Below, in pieces: positions 1-10,164 of a DNA stretch of 64,000 nucleotides. This DNA comes from an uncultured Spirochaetales bacterium (GTDB lineage: Bacteria; Spirochaetota; Spirochaetia; Sphaerochaetales; Sphaerochaetaceae). The notes under the pieces were generated by a model, which worked only from the letters and a program-made list of their open reading frames with translations, had not been told where the DNA came from and did not search any database. Position 1 is the first letter of the stretch. Every line of letters begins with the position of its first letter. The position numbers and the translations under genes are program-made. Where the stretch lies: contig CALXYO010000003.1 in assembly GCA_944393005.1 (NCBI GenBank), positions 39,740 to 103,739 on the forward strand, in the 5' to 3' direction.

Positions 1-2427
1 CGTCTTCTTGACAAGAACAATGCAGGAAGACTTGCACTGCTTCCTGTCTATGAAAAATATTCTAAGGATTTCAAGACCATTTTCAATTTTGTAGATGGGC
101 CTAAGACATTCCCTGCCTATAGGAGCGATGAGGAATTTATCATCTGCTATCCATTCGTGACATATCAGTTTGATCTTTTCTCTCATGCACTCGTCCAATT
201 CTCTGCACACAATGCCTTTACTGGTAAATTCAACTCAGTTGGTGAGAGATCAATGCTGGATGCTTTCCACAGAGTTGCAAAAAATATCGGTGATTCAGAA
301 GTCGGCAAGCTTGTCACTTTTGATCAGCTGTATGAAGGACTTCGTGATCAGTTCAGACCAAATGTCTATCGATCAATCAACGATGCCGAGAATAGAGGAC
401 TGGAAGAATTCAAGATCAAAGTCCTCAAGGCTCTTCTGATGGTGAAATACCTGGAACAGGATTTCAAAGCTACAGTTCATAACATCTCAGTGCTTCTCTA
501 TCCTGAAGTCGGAGAGAATCCCGAGACAGTCAGAACAAAGGTGCTTGATGCACTGACCGATCTTGAAAACCAGAGATACATTCAGCGCAATGGCGATGTC
601 TACGATTACCTTACAAGCGATGAACTTGAACTTCAGAATGATATCAGCAACGTCATGCTCAGTCAGACTGCAATCCAGGAGGAGATATCGAATCTGATCT
701 TCGACCAGACGCTGAAGCAGACGAAAATCAGATGTGATGCCACAGGTGACGACTATCCATTCACAAAGATAATCGACGGTCAGGCAATCAGCCGGGAATA
801 TGATATGGGAATCAACATCGCTCTTGAAGGTGAGATTGATGGATATGATCCCGTCTCTCTCAACTCAGGAAAAGATGTTCTCCTTGTAGTACTGAAGGAC
901 AACAGCAACCTGATTATCGATCTCAGGAACTACCTCAAAACCAAGAAGTTCATCGACTCATCGAATACGATGAATCTCTCCAGTGAGAAGCAGAGTGCAC
1001 TCATTGTTGAGACAAAAAAGAACACTGAGCGTAAGGCTATCGTGATGAAAGAGCTGGAAGAGTGTCTTGAAAATGCAGCGATGTACATCAGCACCACTCC
1101 TCTTACAAAGCTTTCGGGTACATCATTTGTGGCGAGGTTAAAAGAGGCCTTCCAGAGTCTTATAAATCAGACCTATCCCAATCTCAAGATGCTGCAAGGT
1201 AGCAAATACACAGAGCAGAGCATCATCAAGGCATTCGATGACAACATGTTTGAAACCTCTTTGGATGGTGCTGCTGAGGATGTTTTCACATCAATCCAGG
1301 TGCGAAACAACCAAGGTGTGAACTCTACAGTACGTAGCATCATTGATGCATACACAAGAAAGCCATATGGCTGGTCTCCAAACGCAATACTCACAAAAAT
1401 TGCATCTCTAGTGAAAGCAAACAAGATTGAGATTAAGCTTGATGGTGCGGATCAGGATATTCCTGCATTGAAGAAGAACCTTTCGAACGCACAGCGACAG
1501 GATCACATGAGGATTTACTTCTTCATTGAGATAAGTCCCGGTAAAGTATCACAGCTCAGGCAGTTCATCGGAGATTACACCCAGGATATAGTTCAGAAGA
1601 TTACAGATGCAAAGAAGGTCTATTCCCTTGCACAGGAGTCAATCCAAAATCAGGCAAAGATAATCAACGACTTATTATTGCAATACGGATCACGCTATTC
1701 ATTCATGGAAAAGCTCAGAGGATATCCTCAGAAGCTGAATGTCATAGCAAGCAACGGAATTGACTGGTTCTACGATATATTCCTTTCAAGTAAGGCTGAA
1801 GAACTCATCAATGACAATGATACTTTCGTGAATCCCATCATTGCTTTCCTGAACGGAACATCCAAGGATAAATATGATAAAGCCATGTCCGTGAAGAACG
1901 AATTTGGTGAGCTTGCTGAGAAGAATGACAAAGATGCGTATGAAGCCTTTATCAAGCTCCTTGAATCTGACGATATCTACAAACCTCAGCGAATAAAGAT
2001 GCTTGAGACGGCAGCTGCTGATATTGAAGAGAAGGCAAAGGCTAGTCTGTCTGATATCCAGAAAGGACTGGCATATGATCTTGAGGCAGAAGTATCTTCA
2101 TTGATTTCCTCTCTTCCGGAAGAAGTTCAAGAACCTGCAAAACAACTTGAAGCAAAGCTTAAGGATGAGATTTCATCTGTTACATCCATAACAGAAGCTG
2201 ATGCCATCCGCTACCACATGAGTGAGGCTGTTGAAAGAATAGAGAAGCTGCAGAAGGTCGAGACACCTGAAATCTCTGTAACTTCCAATTCAGTTAAGCT
2301 TCAGAGCATCAGGGTTGCATATTACAAGGCTGCATTGAGCAATGCATCTGATGTCGATTCCTACCTTTCAGAACTGAAAAAGGCTCTGCTCAAAGAAATC
2401 AACGAAGGCAACGAGGTGATCCTATGA
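1..2427 (+). CDS. brxC: BREX ATPase BrxC, 3' part only
   Basis: The reading frame is open from the first base, so the gene begins before the window; 808 C-terminal codons are visible. BrxC is the large P-loop protein of BREX, a system that blocks phage replication and marks host DNA by methylation. The visible part is helical and acidic, with a coiled-coil-like stretch at the C-terminal end, and no Walker A motif is present because that lies in the missing N-terminal part. The assignment rests on the order brxC-pglX-pglZ-brxL and on overall similarity to BrxC tails. Its TGA overlaps the ATG of pglX by 4 bases, which points to translational coupling. The family is usually about 1200 residues, so about one third is missing. 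Confidence 0.85.
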   Translation, partial: RLLDKNNAGRLALLPVYEKYSKDFKTIFNFVDGPKTFPAYRSDEEFIICYPFVTYQFDLFSHALVQFSAHNAFTGKFNSVGERSMLDAFHRVAKNIGDSEVGKLVTFDQLYEGLRDQFRPNVYRSINDAENRGLEEFKIKVLKALLMVKYLEQDFKATVHNISVLLYPEVGENPETVRTKVLDALTDLENQRYIQRNGDVYDYLTSDELELQNDISNVMLSQTAIQEEISNLIFDQTLKQTKIRCDATGDDYPFTKIIDGQAISREYDMGINIALEGEIDGYDPVSLNSGKDVLLVVLKDNSNLIIDLRNYLKTKKFIDSSNTMNLSSEKQSALIVETKKNTERKAIVMKELEECLENAAMYISTTPLTKLSGTSFVARLKEAFQSLINQTYPNLKMLQGSKYTEQSIIKAFDDNMFETSLDGAAEDVFTSIQVRNNQGVNSTVRSIIDAYTRKPYGWSPNAILTKIASLVKANKIEIKLDGADQDIPALKKNLSNAQRQDHMRIYFFIEISPGKVSQLRQFIGDYTQDIVQKITDAKKVYSLAQESIQNQAKIINDLLLQYGSRYSFMEKLRGYPQKLNVIASNGIDWFYDIFLSSKAEELINDNDTFVNPIIAFLNGTSKDKYDKAMSVKNEFGELAEKNDKDAYEAFIKLLESDDIYKPQRIKMLETAAADIEEKAKASLSDIQKGLAYDLEAEVSSLISSLPEEVQEPAKQLEAKLKDEISSVTSITEADAIRYHMSEAVERIEKLQKVETPEISVTSNSVKLQSIRVAYYKAALSNASDVDSYLSELKKALLKEINEGNEVIL

Positions 2428-5400
2428 TAGATTCATCCAGACTCAAGAATTTCGCACAGGAGGCAAGAAGACAGCTGATGGATGAAATCAGCGTCAAACT
2501 TGATCTTGCCCTGAATCCTGCAAGCACACTTGCAATGGAGAACAGGGAGGCTGTTGCAAAGCTTAAAGCCGAAATTGACAGCAAACACCGGACAAAGGAA
2601 GAGATTATAGAGGAAGTAGCCTACACATGGTTTAACAGGATTATTGCACTCCGCTATATGGATTCAAGAGGGCTTCAGAATCCGATGGCTGTCACGCCTC
2701 TTGAGGGACAAAGCCTTCCGGAGATGCTGACAATCGCAAAATCTCTCGATTTCTCTGTCTTCTCTATCTCATCGACAAAGCAAGAGCAGATAAAGAATCT
2801 TGTTCTCGGCAACACGCAGAGCTCCAATGCGCAAGAGGAAATCTACAGAATTCTCTTTCTTTCCGTCTGTAACGAATGTTCCTCTTATATGCCAGAAGTT
2901 TTTGAATGGGTCGGCAACTATACTGAAGTGTTACTTCCAGACAACCTCTTATCAGACAACTCAGTGCTGATGAAGGCTACAAAAGCAATTACGGATGAGG
3001 ATTGCGATAACGGCAACATCATAGGCTGGATGTATCAATACTACATCTCAGAAAAGAAAGATGAGGTTATGGCTTCTAAGAAGAAGTATGGCAGGGATGA
3101 AATTCCTGCTGCAACCCAGCTCTTCACGCCTGAATGGATTGTCAGATACCTGGTACAGAACTCGATTGGCAGACTCTGGATGCTCAACAATCCGAACTCT
3201 TCACTCAAATCAGAGATGGAGTACTATGTCGAACCAGTTGAACCAGAGACTGATTTCATAAAGCTCTCAAGCCCTGAAGACTTCAAAGTCCTCGATCCCT
3301 GCTGCGGATCCGGGCATATGCTCACATATGCATTCGATCTTCTCTACAAGATATATGAAGAATGTGGTTATACAAGCATCGATGCTGTCGAGTCCATCAT
3401 CAAGAACAATCTCTTTGGAATTGAAATAGACAAGCGTGCCGGACAGCTTTCCTACTTTGCACTCCTGATGAAGGCTAGCGAAAAGAACAGACGTTTTCTT
3501 AGAAACAAAAGCAATGTAAGACCGAACATCTGCATCTTGGAAAACGAGCATTTCTCTGATGAGGAAATCAAACAGCTTGAAGAACTGTTCAAAGGAACAC
3601 TTCCTATCAACTTCGCAGATGTGATGAATCAGTTTGAACATGCTGATATTCTTGGTTCACTTATCACGCCATGCATCAGTGATATCACTTCACTTGAGTC
3701 CACATTGGAGAAGAAGAAAGACTCAAGTGACTTATTTGATACAGACACTTCTCTTATCGAACGTACGGAGAAAGTTTTTAAGCAAACCAGATATTTGAGC
3801 AAAAGATACAATATTGTAATCACTAATCCTCCTTATTTCTCGCCGTCTGATGCAGAACAATATCTTCAGATATTTGTTAAATCGAATTACCCAAACAGCA
3901 AAGAGGATATGGGAGCTGTATTTATTGAAAGAAATTCCTTGTTTATCGCAGAAAATGGATATATTGCGATGATCACACTACATGGCTGGATGTATCTTTC
4001 TCGATATGATGAATTACGAAAAAGTCTCATAAATAACTGGACAATTGTAACACTGGCTGATATTGGATCAAGAGGCTTTGATTCAATCGGAGGCGAAGTA
4101 GTTTCAACAGCTGCATTTATTATTAGGCCTCAAAGAAAACTCAGCAATATTGGGCTTTTTTTCAAGCTAACTTCAGGTCAGAGTGAATTAGAAAAATCTT
4201 CATTACTAATTTCTGCACTCAAATCCCATTCTGATGGAATCTATTTTTCTCTTTTGCAACAAAAGTTAGGTTCAATCCCTAATTATCCAATTGCATATTG
4301 GATGTCAGAAAAGATTATCTCATTATTTAAAAATGGAATACGTTTTGGATCTATTGTTTCAACAAAAGACGGGTTAACAACAGGGGACAATGAAAAATAC
4401 ATCAGATGTTTTTGGGAGACAGCCTTTAATGATATTAAATTTGGCATTTCATCAATAACTCAGAGAAATGCAACGACAAAGTATGTACCAATATTAAAAG
4501 GTGGAGAGTATCGTAAATGGACAGGGAATAACATTTTTGCAATAAGATTTGATGACAAGCATTTTACAGAATTATGCAACACGGGAAACAAACTGCCTTC
4601 TCGAGACTTTTATTTCCGAAAGTATATCACTTGGAATCGGATATCTTCTCGAATTGGATTCAGGTTTTTCTCTAATGGGTACACTTTTGAAAGTGCTAGT
4701 CTAATTGCTGTTTCTGAAGATGAAAACAATTTGCTTTTCGCTCTAGGATTTGCAAATTCAAAATTAGCAAATCTCGAAATGAAATTAATCAATCCAACTA
4801 CAAATATGTTATCAGGATATGTGGATAATTTATCCATACCTGAATTAGATATACATACAAAAGAAAAAGTAATACAATGTTCTAAATTATGTTTGAAGTT
4901 ATCAAGCCAAGATTGGGATTCATTTGAAACTTCTTGGGATTTCTCCATTCATCCACTTTTTGATAAGAACATCATTGAACCAAAAGGCTTTGCTTTTGAG
5001 GATGATTATGATCTTCAGGAATATCTTGGAAATGATCAGTACAACAGAATTTTCCATAGCGGTATAGATGGTTCACGTACAGCATGGTCTCCAATTGAGT
5101 TTGCATATCTCAGGTATAAGGATTGGACGAATAAGGCATTCTATCATTTGAAGAAAAATGAAGAGGATCTAAATCGTATATTCATAGATGTTTATGGACT
5201 TCAGGATGAGCTCCAGCCAGAAGAAGATGACTCAATGGTATCTGTGCATAAAGTCTTCGATGACAAATCAGAAATTCCAGAGTCAATGAAAGGGACGAAC
5301 TCTTATGCTCTGACAAAGGCTGATGTTGTCAAATCCCTCATCTCATATGCAGTCGGATGCATGTTTGGCAGATACTCTCTGGATGTTGGAGGACTTGTCT

Positions 5401-6020
5401 ATGCTGGTGGAGAATGGGATGAATCAAAATATGTTACATTCAAACCTGATAATGATAATGTCATTCCTGTTCTTGATGGCGACTATTTTGATGATGACAT
5501 AACAGAGAGATTCTACAAGTTCCTGATAGCTGCTTATGGAAAGGATACGTTCCAGGAGAATCTACGATTCATTGAGAATGCACTGGGGATGAAGGTCAAA
5601 GACTATTTCGTAAAAGGCTTCTTCAAGGATCATTGCTCAACATACAAGAACAGGCCAATCTACTGGATGTTCTCATCTCCGAAGGGTACATTCAGTGCTC
5701 TGATGTATCTGCATCGCTATGACAGGAACACTATTCAGTCAATGAGAAATGACTATCTTCTTCCTTTCAGAGCGAAACTTGTAGCAAGAAGAGAGGAACT
5801 ATCTGGAAAGGCTAACGATGCGACAGGAAGCGTTTCCGCCAAAGAAAAGCTTGCTGCGACAAAACAACTTGATAAGCTTGCACTCCAGATCAAGGAAATC
5901 GATGATTGGGAAAGGGATGTTGTCTATCCTCAGTGTGCTTCACCTGTCGAGATAGATCTTGATGATGGTGTGAAGGTGAATTATCAGAAGCTTGGAAATG
6001 TGCTGAGGCCAATAAAATAA
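2424..6020 (+). CDS. pglX: BREX adenine-specific DNA methyltransferase PglX
   Basis: This 1198-residue protein should methylate adenine in the BREX recognition sequence and so mark host DNA; it also takes part in phage exclusion. Motif I (DPCCGSGHML) lies near residue 290 and the catalytic motif IV (NPPY, in VITNPPYFS) near residue 464, the gamma-class order, followed by a long specificity region. Length matches the family. The start ATG overlaps the brxC stop. Bases about 3760-4960, encoding the region after NPPY where target recognition is expected, are clearly more AT-rich than the ends of the gene, which suggests that the recognition domain was exchanged. The C-terminal part returns to the local base composition. 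Confidence 0.93.
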   Translation: MIDSSRLKNFAQEARRQLMDEISVKLDLALNPASTLAMENREAVAKLKAEIDSKHRTKEEIIEEVAYTWFNRIIALRYMDSRGLQNPMAVTPLEGQSLPEMLTIAKSLDFSVFSISSTKQEQIKNLVLGNTQSSNAQEEIYRILFLSVCNECSSYMPEVFEWVGNYTEVLLPDNLLSDNSVLMKATKAITDEDCDNGNIIGWMYQYYISEKKDEVMASKKKYGRDEIPAATQLFTPEWIVRYLVQNSIGRLWMLNNPNSSLKSEMEYYVEPVEPETDFIKLSSPEDFKVLDPCCGSGHMLTYAFDLLYKIYEECGYTSIDAVESIIKNNLFGIEIDKRAGQLSYFALLMKASEKNRRFLRNKSNVRPNICILENEHFSDEEIKQLEELFKGTLPINFADVMNQFEHADILGSLITPCISDITSLESTLEKKKDSSDLFDTDTSLIERTEKVFKQTRYLSKRYNIVITNPPYFSPSDAEQYLQIFVKSNYPNSKEDMGAVFIERNSLFIAENGYIAMITLHGWMYLSRYDELRKSLINNWTIVTLADIGSRGFDSIGGEVVSTAAFIIRPQRKLSNIGLFFKLTSGQSELEKSSLLISALKSHSDGIYFSLLQQKLGSIPNYPIAYWMSEKIISLFKNGIRFGSIVSTKDGLTTGDNEKYIRCFWETAFNDIKFGISSITQRNATTKYVPILKGGEYRKWTGNNIFAIRFDDKHFTELCNTGNKLPSRDFYFRKYITWNRISSRIGFRFFSNGYTFESASLIAVSEDENNLLFALGFANSKLANLEMKLINPTTNMLSGYVDNLSIPELDIHTKEKVIQCSKLCLKLSSQDWDSFETSWDFSIHPLFDKNIIEPKGFAFEDDYDLQEYLGNDQYNRIFHSGIDGSRTAWSPIEFAYLRYKDWTNKAFYHLKKNEEDLNRIFIDVYGLQDELQPEEDDSMVSVHKVFDDKSEIPESMKGTNSYALTKADVVKSLISYAVGCMFGRYSLDVGGLVYAGGEWDESKYVTFKPDNDNVIPVLDGDYFDDDITERFYKFLIAAYGKDTFQENLRFIENALGMKVKDYFVKGFFKDHCSTYKNRPIYWMFSSPKGTFSALMYLHRYDRNTIQSMRNDYLLPFRAKLVARREELSGKANDATGSVSAKEKLAATKQLDKLALQIKEIDDWERDVVYPQCASPVEIDLDDGVKVNYQKLGNVLRPIK

Positions 6021-6030
6021 GGAGTGACAA

Positions 6031-7623
6031 GTGATTGAGACAGATAGAATAGAATTCAAACAATCATGGAGAGATGAATACCTTGAGCATATCTGCGGTA
6101 TGGCGAATGCAGAAGGTGGTTCACTGTTCATCGGCCTTGATGATAATGGTGCTCCTGTTGGCATTGCTGAAAAGGATATTAGAAAACTTCTGGAAGATAT
6201 TCCGAACAAGATAGTAGACGGACTTCATTTATACAATGTCAAAGTCAGGCCATTGTCATCTGAAGGGAAATACTATATCGAGATTGTGGTTCCACAGTGC
6301 AATGAAACAGTCAGCCTCAAAGGAAAATCGTATATCCGTATCGGTACGACGACCAGAGTCATGGGTTTTGATTCCTACCGTGAAGCCTTGATGGAAAGAG
6401 GAAGTCTCGCATGGGACTCCTTTACAGTTGATGATGTATCGATAGAGGATCTGGATGAAGACAGCTTTAGAATCTTCAAGAAGAAATCTTCAGAAAACAA
6501 ATCATCTTCTCCTGTTCAGGATTATGACAGAAACAGGATATTGGAAGAACTGAAGCTTATACGTGGTGGTAAACTGACAAGGGCTGCGGTGCTTCTTTTC
6601 CATCGTAAACCAGATGATATAATTCCTGGAGCCTTCATAAGAATCGGGAAGATGGAATCCAGCGAAGATGTATCCAGTAAATTCGAATTGCACGGATCTT
6701 TGATGAGGCTGAGCCAGGATATATTCGAGATTCTGGAAACCAGATATCTATCGGCTCTTATTTCCTACAATGGCAATGATAGGATTGAGACGTATCCCTA
6801 TCCTGAGTTGGCATTGCGGGAGGCGATATTCAATTCTCTGATGCATTCAGACTGGTCTGTGGGCGAGCCTATTCTGATTAGAGTATTCAATGATTCTCTG
6901 GACATATCCAACAGAGCCGTGCTTCAGCCTGGGTGGAGTATAACTGAACACAGGTCTTTCCAGCTGAATCCACTGATTTCAGAAACTTTTGAGAAAGCCG
7001 GCTTCGTTGAGAAATTTGGTACAGGCATTTCAAAGATCATTTCCTCTTGCAAGGAAAATGGAAACAGGACTCCATCGTTTGAAGTCACTTCTGACGGAAA
7101 AGAAATGACCGTGGCGTTCTCGGCTTCAAGTCTGTATGTTGCAATCGAGAAATACAGAGACAAGCTTGAACGAAAAGGGAGCTTCGTCGACTACAGAAAA
7201 GTAGTGGAATTGATGAATTCAGGAAAGCTTGATGACCCCAATGTTACCTTGATTGACCCTGATTATGACCCTAATGACCCCGATAGTGACCCTAATCTTG
7301 ACCCTGATTCGGTGCCAGAGAATGTTGATATCCCTGAATCAACAATAATCCCATCGAAGCATGTCACGGTATTCACCGTAAATGGGAAACCACTTTCCGT
7401 ACATGGAAAGATCTTGGTGCATGGCATACCGAGCAGAAACATTTACGAACTAGTAAAAGCCAACCCGAAAATTTCATATTCACAGATTGCGGCGATACTG
7501 AAACTTTCCAGAAAGACAGTTTCAAGAAACATAGCAAATCTCAGAGAGAAAGGATTGATTCAGTTCGAAGGCAAGCCTCGTAATGGTGAATGGAAAGTGC
7601 TGAAGGAGTACCCTAATGAATGA
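6031..7623 (+). CDS. AlbA/Schlafen-like domain ATP-binding protein inside the BREX operon
   Basis: A 530-residue protein with an N-terminal AlbA_2 (Schlafen-like, formerly AAA_4) domain (about residues 1-115, IEFKQSW and GGSLFIGLDDNG), a middle GHKL-type ATPase-like region (about 250-340, REAIFNSLMHSDW and KFGTGISKI), a linker with repeated Asp-Pro pairs (about 402-430), and a C-terminal winged helix (about 470-525, SYSQIAAILKLSRKTVSRNI). Such proteins are often labelled RecG-like or transcriptional regulators; their function is poorly known. The start is GTG with AAGGAG upstream. It sits 10 bases after pglX and its end overlaps pglZ by 8 bases, so it is translated as part of the BREX operon. 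It could regulate BREX or add an effector activity; that is inference. Confidence 0.75.
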   Translation: MIETDRIEFKQSWRDEYLEHICGMANAEGGSLFIGLDDNGAPVGIAEKDIRKLLEDIPNKIVDGLHLYNVKVRPLSSEGKYYIEIVVPQCNETVSLKGKSYIRIGTTTRVMGFDSYREALMERGSLAWDSFTVDDVSIEDLDEDSFRIFKKKSSENKSSSPVQDYDRNRILEELKLIRGGKLTRAAVLLFHRKPDDIIPGAFIRIGKMESSEDVSSKFELHGSLMRLSQDIFEILETRYLSALISYNGNDRIETYPYPELALREAIFNSLMHSDWSVGEPILIRVFNDSLDISNRAVLQPGWSITEHRSFQLNPLISETFEKAGFVEKFGTGISKIISSCKENGNRTPSFEVTSDGKEMTVAFSASSLYVAIEKYRDKLERKGSFVDYRKVVELMNSGKLDDPNVTLIDPDYDPNDPDSDPNLDPDSVPENVDIPESTIIPSKHVTVFTVNGKPLSVHGKILVHGIPSRNIYELVKANPKISYSQIAAILKLSRKTVSRNIANLREKGLIQFEGKPRNGEWKVLKEYPNE

Positions 7624-10153
7624 GAAACTCCAATCATCGATAATCAATGTCTTCCAGAAAAGCGATAAGAGGATTGTATTCTGGTACGACGAGAAAAAAG
7701 AGTTTACCAATGATTTCAACGAGCTTGAGCTTCCTGGGATTATCAAATGGGAAGTCAAGAACAATGAATTCAACCTGAAATACAAAATATACGTTGAGGA
7801 TACTCAAAACAGATTCCTGCTGTATTGTCCTTTCCCAAGAAAGAGAATGGCAGACAATTGGCTACTCGATGTTGAACTCTCATCGGCAGAGTTCTCAACT
7901 GATATAGCCTCACAATATGCCGAGGAATGTGGTATTCCATTCGAGTATCTTGAAACCGTAAAGGAGCATATAGCATTCTTTTCAGTGGCACAGCGAAGAA
8001 ACGATCTGGCAAAGCTTCTCAGATTCAAACAGATTTCAGACCCTGTTCTCAACCGATGCATGCTTGCTGCCATCACGAAGCAGAAAAATCCGGACTTCTC
8101 AATTGCAGATATTCTTACATCGCTGTTCCATCACATGCTTATTGAAGACGATTCATTGATGAAGTTCATCGATGAATGTGGTTTGACAGGATTCTTCTGG
8201 AATGAGATCAGGATCAAATTTGCATATAAGAACGAGGCACCGACCTTGAAGGATCTTGCTCTGCTTATGCTCAAAACAGACTTCTATTTCAACATCAATG
8301 CTGAGGAAGTTGAGCTGTCCAATGATGCAAGAAACTACGTTTCCAGTCTGAAGGATAGCAAAAGTATTGGAGATTTCTTTGAACGGCTATCTTCCTATGT
8401 GGAGGATATTCTCAAGATTGATAACGAGATCAAAGACTATAAGTTAGAGCAGCTGATTGAAACTGATACATTCAAGTCAATCGAGAGAGTCATCATTGCC
8501 TCCCTGACAAGTGAAATTAAAGGAAACAGAGAATACTTCTCTCATGTGGCAGATATAATCAGTGCAAGGGAGAGATCCTATTGGTATCCCAAGTACAGAC
8601 AGATATATGAAGCCCTTTATCAGGCTGCGAAATTCAACAAGCTAATATCCGGTTTCTCCAACTCAATGACGAATGCTTCGACGGGAATCAGCAACTACAC
8701 ATCCAGCTGGTACGAGATTGATCAGACATACAGGAAGTTCCTTGCTGCCGTAGATTCAGATAATACAGCCTATGCTCCGCTTGATGAGATAAGGACATCA
8801 ATCGAAGGCAAATACATCAACAAGTTCCTGATACCTGTCAATGAAAACTGGGACAATTTCGCTTTCTCTGCTGCAACCACAGGATACCTTGGCAGCAACA
8901 TCATAAGGCAAAGAGAGTTCTTCAAGGAAAAGGTCTACCCTGCAATCAAGAACGGCATCAACAAGTTGACTGTCATCATCTCAGATGCGCTGAGATATGA
9001 AGTAGGAAAGGATCTTTCTGATACGATTGCACTGAAAGACAAGATGACATCTGAGATTACATCGATGGTGGCATCGGTTCCAACCTACACTCAGCTTGGA
9101 ATGGCCGCATTGCTTCCCAACAAATCTTTCTTATTAAAAGAGAACTCGACAGTCTTTGTTGACGGGCTCTCATCCTCTGGCCTGGAGAATCGAGCAAAGA
9201 TCCTGGCTTCAGCTCTTGCAGAACTCAATCCAGATCTCAAATCTTCAGTATTTGCAGCTACCCAAATCGAGGATATGCAGACTGATAGAATCAAGGATCT
9301 TGTGAGAGACAATAATGTCCTCTTTATCTACCACAATCTGATTGATGACGATGAGGGAAAAAATACATCGCTAGTATGTAAGAACACGGTTGAGAGGTTG
9401 TCTGCCCTTGTGACGAAACTTACATCCGGCAATGCTTATAACATCATCATCACAGCCGATCATGGTTTCCTATACCAGCATGGCCAGCTTGATACCAATG
9501 AATACGCATCAACAGGATATCCAGAGGCATCCAGTGTCACCCATGATGATCGTCGCTTCATTATCGGTTATGGCATAAGTGAAGATTCAGGATTTTCAGT
9601 AAAGAAGGCCTCTGATTATGGCCTTGTTGCAGATGATGATAATCTTGAAATTGCAATACCAAATAATGTCCTGCGCTTCAGGAAGAAGGGAAACGATGGG
9701 AGATACGCCCATGGTGGCCTCTCTCTCCAGGAAATGATTGTTCCTGTCATCACAATAAAAAAAGGCAGAAAGAGCGATATCAGGGATGTCGAGATTGTTT
9801 TCCAGCCAAGAACGACAACTATAACCACCGGTACCGTGGAAGTTGTTGCAATCCAGAAAGATCCAGTCAGCGGGAAAATACAACCTGTCGAAGCTGTCAT
9901 TGGAATCTATGCAGATGACAATACTCCACTAAGTCAGGAAACGACAGTCATCTTCAACAGTTCTGATGAAGATGAACGTAACAGGCGCCAGACTCTGACC
10001 TTCTATTTGAACAATGAATCAAATGATTACAACAATACAGATGTCTATTTCAGAGCAAAAGCGAAGATAGCCGGAACAGACCAGAAAGTGGAACTTGATT
10101 CCCAGATTCTCAGGCTCAAGAAGGGATCCATCTATGATGAATTCGATTTCTAA
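7616..10153 (+). CDS. pglZ: BREX alkaline-phosphatase-superfamily protein PglZ
   Basis: An 845-residue PglZ, a BREX hallmark protein of the alkaline phosphatase superfamily. Metal-binding signatures are visible as VIISDALRYE (near residue 453) and ITADHGFLYQ (near 613). Its biochemical role in BREX is not settled, although it is part of the core complex. It starts at ATG inside the last codons of the preceding gene (8-base overlap) and is followed after 11 bases by brxL, whose ribosome binding site AGGAGGAG is very strong. Size agrees with type 1 BREX PglZ proteins. Confidence 0.93.
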   Translation: MNEKLQSSIINVFQKSDKRIVFWYDEKKEFTNDFNELELPGIIKWEVKNNEFNLKYKIYVEDTQNRFLLYCPFPRKRMADNWLLDVELSSAEFSTDIASQYAEECGIPFEYLETVKEHIAFFSVAQRRNDLAKLLRFKQISDPVLNRCMLAAITKQKNPDFSIADILTSLFHHMLIEDDSLMKFIDECGLTGFFWNEIRIKFAYKNEAPTLKDLALLMLKTDFYFNINAEEVELSNDARNYVSSLKDSKSIGDFFERLSSYVEDILKIDNEIKDYKLEQLIETDTFKSIERVIIASLTSEIKGNREYFSHVADIISARERSYWYPKYRQIYEALYQAAKFNKLISGFSNSMTNASTGISNYTSSWYEIDQTYRKFLAAVDSDNTAYAPLDEIRTSIEGKYINKFLIPVNENWDNFAFSAATTGYLGSNIIRQREFFKEKVYPAIKNGINKLTVIISDALRYEVGKDLSDTIALKDKMTSEITSMVASVPTYTQLGMAALLPNKSFLLKENSTVFVDGLSSSGLENRAKILASALAELNPDLKSSVFAATQIEDMQTDRIKDLVRDNNVLFIYHNLIDDDEGKNTSLVCKNTVERLSALVTKLTSGNAYNIIITADHGFLYQHGQLDTNEYASTGYPEASSVTHDDRRFIIGYGISEDSGFSVKKASDYGLVADDDNLEIAIPNNVLRFRKKGNDGRYAHGGLSLQEMIVPVITIKKGRKSDIRDVEIVFQPRTTTITTGTVEVVAIQKDPVSGKIQPVEAVIGIYADDNTPLSQETTVIFNSSDEDERNRRQTLTFYLNNESNDYNNTDVYFRAKAKIAGTDQKVELDSQILRLKKGSIYDEFDF

Positions 10154-10164
10154 GAGGAGGAGCA

